The notes under the pieces were generated by a model. The model worked only from the letters and a program-made list of their open reading frames with translations. It had not been told where the DNA came from and searched no databases. Of a DNA stretch of 9,614 nucleotides, positions 7,316 to 9,614 are shown one piece after another (within the stretch, counting starts at the first letter, position 1; each line of letters starts with the position of its first letter). Source of the stretch: Caulobacterales bacterium RIFOXYB1_FULL_67_16 (GTDB lineage Bacteria > Pseudomonadota > Alphaproteobacteria > Caulobacterales > Caulobacteraceae); the NCBI GenBank assembly GCA_001796045.1, contig MGLN01000082.1, positions 1 through 9,614 on the forward strand, read 5' to 3'. The position numbers were made by a program, and so were the translations under genes.

Positions 7316-7350
7316 GGTCTTTCCGACCATTCCCGCGCCGCAAGCGGCGC
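7316..7350 (-). repeat. Two tandem inverted repeats in the presumed 5' leader of the MFS gene
   Basis: GCGCCGC-2 nt-GCGGCGC (7335-7350) is a perfect 7-bp inverted repeat. GGTC-5 nt-GACC (7316-7328) is a smaller one immediately downstream in the direction of MFS transcription, ending 8 nt before the GGGAGG ribosome-binding site. No T-run follows on the minus strand, so neither is a standard terminator for kdpE. They could fold in the MFS mRNA leader, or they may be incidental in G+C-rich DNA. Confidence 0.4.
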
Positions 7351-7391
7351 TGATTGCCGGGAGAGTGGCGCCGGCGCGAGCCGAGCGTCAG

Positions 7392-7407
7392 GGCGACTTT
7401 GGTCGAA
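7392..7407. promoter_or_regulatory. Imperfect copy of the 1465-1480 palindrome; candidate operator of the MFS gene
   Basis: The minus strand reads TTCGACCAAAGTCGCC, matching TTCGACGAAAGTCGAA at 13 of 16 positions. One arm is intact and the inner four bases of the other are kept. It lies 97 bp upstream of the MFS start codon, close to the 88-bp distance of the first copy from the porin start. Shared binding by the nearby LuxR-type regulator is an inference. Confidence 0.45.
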
Positions 7408-7450
7408 GCCTCATTTTATCGCCTAAGATATATTATGCGAAAAATATCAT
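7408..7450 (-). promoter_or_regulatory. AT-rich promoter-like region upstream of the MFS gene
   Basis: This is the most AT-rich stretch in the window and lies between kdpE and the MFS gene. Minus-strand elements include CATAATATATC and GATAAAAT, either of which could serve as a -10 region, and GATAT-11 nt-ATATC forms a loose dyad (7427-7447). If transcription starts here, the palindrome at 7392-7407 would sit at or just after the start site, which suits repression better than activation. I cannot assign boxes confidently. Confidence 0.35.
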
Positions 7451-7471
7451 ACGGTCGATGGGCCGATCCGC

Positions 7472-8161
7472 TCACACAACCAAGCGATATCCAACGCCGG
7501 GTTCCGTCACGAGCAAGGTCGGCTGAGCCGGATCGGTCTCAAGCTTGAGCCTGAGCTGACCGACGACGACGCGCAGATATTGGACGTCGTGGGCGTGGCT
7601 GGCGCCCCAGACGGTCGTCAGCAGATCAATATGGCCCAGAACCTTGTCGGCGTTACGCGCCAGATGGGCCAAGACTTCGTATTCTTTGGGACGCAGCCTT
7701 ACCCGCTCGCCGGCCCGGGCGACGATACGGCGGTCCAGGTCGATCATGACCGCCCCCGCCGCGACCACCCCGCCCGAGATCGGCGTCAACGCGACCTGGC
7801 GCAGCCCCGCTCGAATTCGGGCCAGCAGTTCTCCGACGCCGAACGGCTTTTCCACATAGTCATTGGCACCCAGGTCCAGGGCGGCGATTTTCTCCGCCTC
7901 CCGGTCGCGCGCCGACAGAATGATGATGGGGCCCTTGTAGAACTCACGCGCCCGGGTGAGCACGTCCTTGCCGTCCATGTCGGGCAGGCCGAGATCCAGG
8001 ACCACGGCGTCGGGGCTCCACAGGGCGATGGCGCGCAGCCCTTCCTGCCCGCTGTCGGCGCGCTTGGGCTCATAGCCGGCGGCGTCAAGGGCCGGGGACA
8101 GAAAGCGGTGAATCTGGGGCTCGTCGTCGATGACGAGCACCTGGGGGCGGACGGCGGGCAT
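7472..8161 (-). CDS. kdpE: KdpE, OmpR-type response regulator of the potassium-uptake operon
   Basis: This 229-residue response regulator is the expected partner of KdpD in activating the high-affinity potassium ATPase genes kdpFABC. The receiver has acidic residues D12/D13 (VIDDEP), phospho-acceptor D56 (VVLDLGLPDMDG), S83 (ILSARD) and K105 (YVEKPF). The winged-helix DNA-binding domain spans about 130-229, with 'RLRPKEYEVLAHLARN', 'VWGASHAHDVQYLRVVVGQLR' and the terminal 'TEPGVGYRL', a pattern characteristic of KdpE. The ATG at 8161 shares its A with the TGA stop of kdpD, so translation is probably coupled. A GTG one codon earlier is possible, but ATG is preferred. No clear terminator follows in the 177 bp before the MFS start. 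Confidence 0.93.
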   Translation of the reverse strand: MPAVRPQVLVIDDEPQIHRFLSPALDAAGYEPKRADSGQEGLRAIALWSPDAVVLDLGLPDMDGKDVLTRAREFYKGPIIILSARDREAEKIAALDLGANDYVEKPFGVGELLARIRAGLRQVALTPISGGVVAAGAVMIDLDRRIVARAGERVRLRPKEYEVLAHLARNADKVLGHIDLLTTVWGASHAHDVQYLRVVVGQLRLKLETDPAQPTLLVTEPGVGYRLVV

Positions 8162-9614
8162 CACAGCAGATCCGGATGGGTGGGGATGGACTTGGGCAGG
8201 CTGATCAGGATGCGGGTTCCGCGTTTCTCTCCGTCGGGGTCGTCCTGAATCGGGCTGGCGGCGGCGATCCGGCCCCGCAAGGCCTCGACGAAACCCTTGG
8301 CGATGGCCAATCCCAGGCCGGCGCCCTGGACCCGATCCGAGGCCCGGTCGCTGGACTCTTCCATGCGCCGGAACTTGTCGAACACCCGTTCCAGCTCGGG
8401 GGTGGGAATGCCCCTCCCCTCGTCCTCTATGGAGATAACCACAGCACTCCGGTCCTCGAAGGCCGCCAGTTCGATGGTCGTGCCGTCCGGGCTGTAGGCG
8501 ATGGCGTTCTCGAGGATGTTCACCACGGCCTGCTCCAGCAGGCCCGGATCCGCCTCAACCATGCTGAGCTGGGCGGGAAAGTCGCGTGTCACCCGGCGCC
8601 GCCCCAACCGTCGCGACACACGTTCGGCGGCCGCGTTCAGGATGTCCCTCACATCGATCCAATCGGCCCGAACGTTCAGGCCGCCGCCCTCCAGCCGGGT
8701 CATGTCCAGCAGGTCGCCGACATAGCGGGAAAGGCGTTCGGCCTCCTCGCGGATGCTCAGCAAAAGATCGTCGCGCACCTCGGGCTTCAGGTCGGCGCCA
8801 TAGTCGATCAGGGTCGTCGCCGATCCCAGCACGGTCGAGAGCGGCGTGCGCAGGTCGTGGCTGACGGAGTTCATCAGGGCGGCGCGGAACCGGTCGGTTC
8901 GCCGCAGGGTCTCGGTCTCCAGCGCCTGTCCCGCCAGGTCGGCGCGCTCCAGCGCCACGGCGCCCTGATCGAGCAGGGCCAGGGCCAGGCGCTCCTCGTC
9001 CGAACCGGACGTCACGGCCGAGGCGTCGATGCCCGCCACCCCTGCCCGTCCCCGAACCCCCTGCAGGGGTTGGAACCGCCATCGGCTTTGCGGCAGGGTG
9101 CCGGTGCCGTGTCCGGCGACTTCGCCGTGCATCCAGGCCCAGCGAGCGGCGGCCATGGCGTCGGCGCCCAGGGTCACGCCCTCCGGACTGGCGGCCGTCA
9201 GCACAATGTCGTCGCCGTCCGGCAGCAGGACCACGGCCCCTGCCCCCGCCGCCGCAGACGCCTGTTCGGCCAGGCTTCGGGCCGTTCCGGCGCGATCCTG
9301 GGCCGCAGACAGGGTCTGGCTGGCGGCCAGCAGGGCCGAGACGGCGGCGGCGCGCCTCTGGGCCGCCCGCGCCTGTTCGCGCACCCGTCCCGCCAGGGCC
9401 CCGGCGCCCAGGGCCACGGCCCAGAACAGCACCAGGGTGAGAAAGTCGGTGGGGGACCCGATCAGGAAGCTGTAACGCGGCTGAAGGAACAGGAAGTTAT
9501 AGGTCAGAAAGGCCAGGGTCGCCGCCGCCAGGGCCGGGCGCAGGCCGTTCAACACCGCAGCCGCCACGACCGCCGCCAGATAGATGACGCCCAGATCGAC
9601 CCGCTCGAACCGCG
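8161..9614 (-). CDS. kdpD: KdpD, potassium-responsive sensor histidine kinase (C-terminal part, 5' truncated by window edge)
   Basis: The frame remains open to the right edge, so about 483 C-terminal residues are visible. The N-terminal KdpD and universal-stress-like domains would lie beyond base 9614. Visible first is the later part of the four-helix membrane region ('LTYNFLFLQPRYSFLIGSPTDFLTL', typical of KdpD, here split by the edge from earlier helices). A GAF-like region and the kinase core follow. Counting from the first visible codon (9612), the phospho-accepting histidine is about 252 (SVSHDLRTPLS), the N-box Asn about 369 (NILENAIAYSP), the G1 Asp about 397 (EDEGRGIP) and the G2 box GAGLGLAIA about 430-438. 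The stop overlaps the kdpE start as TGATG. An internal GTG at 9567 could be mistaken for a start. In the usual order, kdpA, kdpB and kdpC would precede it outside the window. Confidence 0.93.
   Translation of the reverse strand, partial: RFERVDLGVIYLAAVVAAAVLNGLRPALAAATLAFLTYNFLFLQPRYSFLIGSPTDFLTLVLFWAVALGAGALAGRVREQARAAQRRAAAVSALLAASQTLSAAQDRAGTARSLAEQASAAAGAGAVVLLPDGDDIVLTAASPEGVTLGADAMAAARWAWMHGEVAGHGTGTLPQSRWRFQPLQGVRGRAGVAGIDASAVTSGSDEERLALALLDQGAVALERADLAGQALETETLRRTDRFRAALMNSVSHDLRTPLSTVLGSATTLIDYGADLKPEVRDDLLLSIREEAERLSRYVGDLLDMTRLEGGGLNVRADWIDVRDILNAAAERVSRRLGRRRVTRDFPAQLSMVEADPGLLEQAVVNILENAIAYSPDGTTIELAAFEDRSAVVISIEDEGRGIPTPELERVFDKFRRMEESSDRASDRVQGAGLGLAIAKGFVEALRGRIAAASPIQDDPDGEKRGTRILISLPKSIPTHPDLL

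Noticed and set aside
7335..7350. Perfect GCGCCGC/GCGGCGC inverted repeat as a terminator for kdpE
   Set aside because: It is not followed by a T-run on the minus strand (GGGAATGG follows), and it lies more than 120 bp past the kdpE stop, beyond the presumed MFS promoter.
6143..7426. 427-codon plus-strand frame opposite the MFS gene
   Set aside because: The translation is rich in Gln/Gly/Asp/Arg and lacks recognisable motifs. It is antisense to a well-supported transporter.
7408..7450. AT-rich stretch as a mobile-element or attachment-site boundary
   Set aside because: There are no flanking direct repeats, no tRNA, and no integrase or transposase. A promoter is the simpler reading.
9058..9069. 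12-bp palindrome CCCCTGCAGGGG
   Set aside because: It lies inside kdpD coding sequence (Leu-Gln-Gly codons) and is easily produced by G+C-rich codon choice. There is no second copy or regulatory context.

Overview
The window is about 65-70% G+C with dense coding and short intergenic gaps. It reads as the chromosome of an alphaproteobacterium, most likely a Caulobacterales member such as Brevundimonas. That placement rests on gene style and gene content, not on a database match. I see no mobile element, CRISPR array, rRNA or tRNA.

Layout from left to right. Bases 1-27 may be the first codons of a further minus-strand gene. A minus-strand gene (30-1376) encodes a DcaP-type outer-membrane porin with a signal peptide, a coiled coil and a beta-barrel. 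It diverges from a plus-strand LuxR/NarL-type response regulator (1540-2151); the 163-bp gap between them contains a perfect 16-bp inverted repeat. The regulator converges, with a 4-bp gap, on a very large minus-strand gene (2156-5530). That gene encodes a sodium:solute-symporter-like membrane domain fused to PAS, histidine-kinase and receiver domains, the architecture of CrbS/MxtR-type kinases, and the neighbouring regulator corresponds to CrbR/ErdR. Upstream of the kinase, on the same strand and separated by a convincing intrinsic terminator, is an MHS-family MFS transporter (5624-7294) with an unusual extracytoplasmic insert of about 115 residues. The right end holds kdpE (7472-8161) and the C-terminal part of kdpD (8161 to beyond the window edge), overlapping by one base. 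This is the tail of a potassium-responsive kdp locus that presumably continues past base 9614.

How the genes may work together. The porin (outer membrane), the MFS permease (inner membrane), the transporter-like sensor kinase and the response regulator form a plausible self-contained module for sensing and taking up a small organic acid. In characterised relatives, CrbS/CrbR (MxtR/ErdR) controls acetate and related carbon metabolism. The most useful observation here is that the palindrome between porin and regulator (TTCGACGAAAGTCGAA) recurs at 13 of 16 positions upstream of the MFS gene (TTCGACCAAAGTCGCC on the minus strand). It lies roughly 90-100 bp before the start codon of both the porin and the permease, so it is a candidate operator linking the two uptake genes to the regulator. 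The kdpDE genes appear to be an unrelated neighbouring unit.
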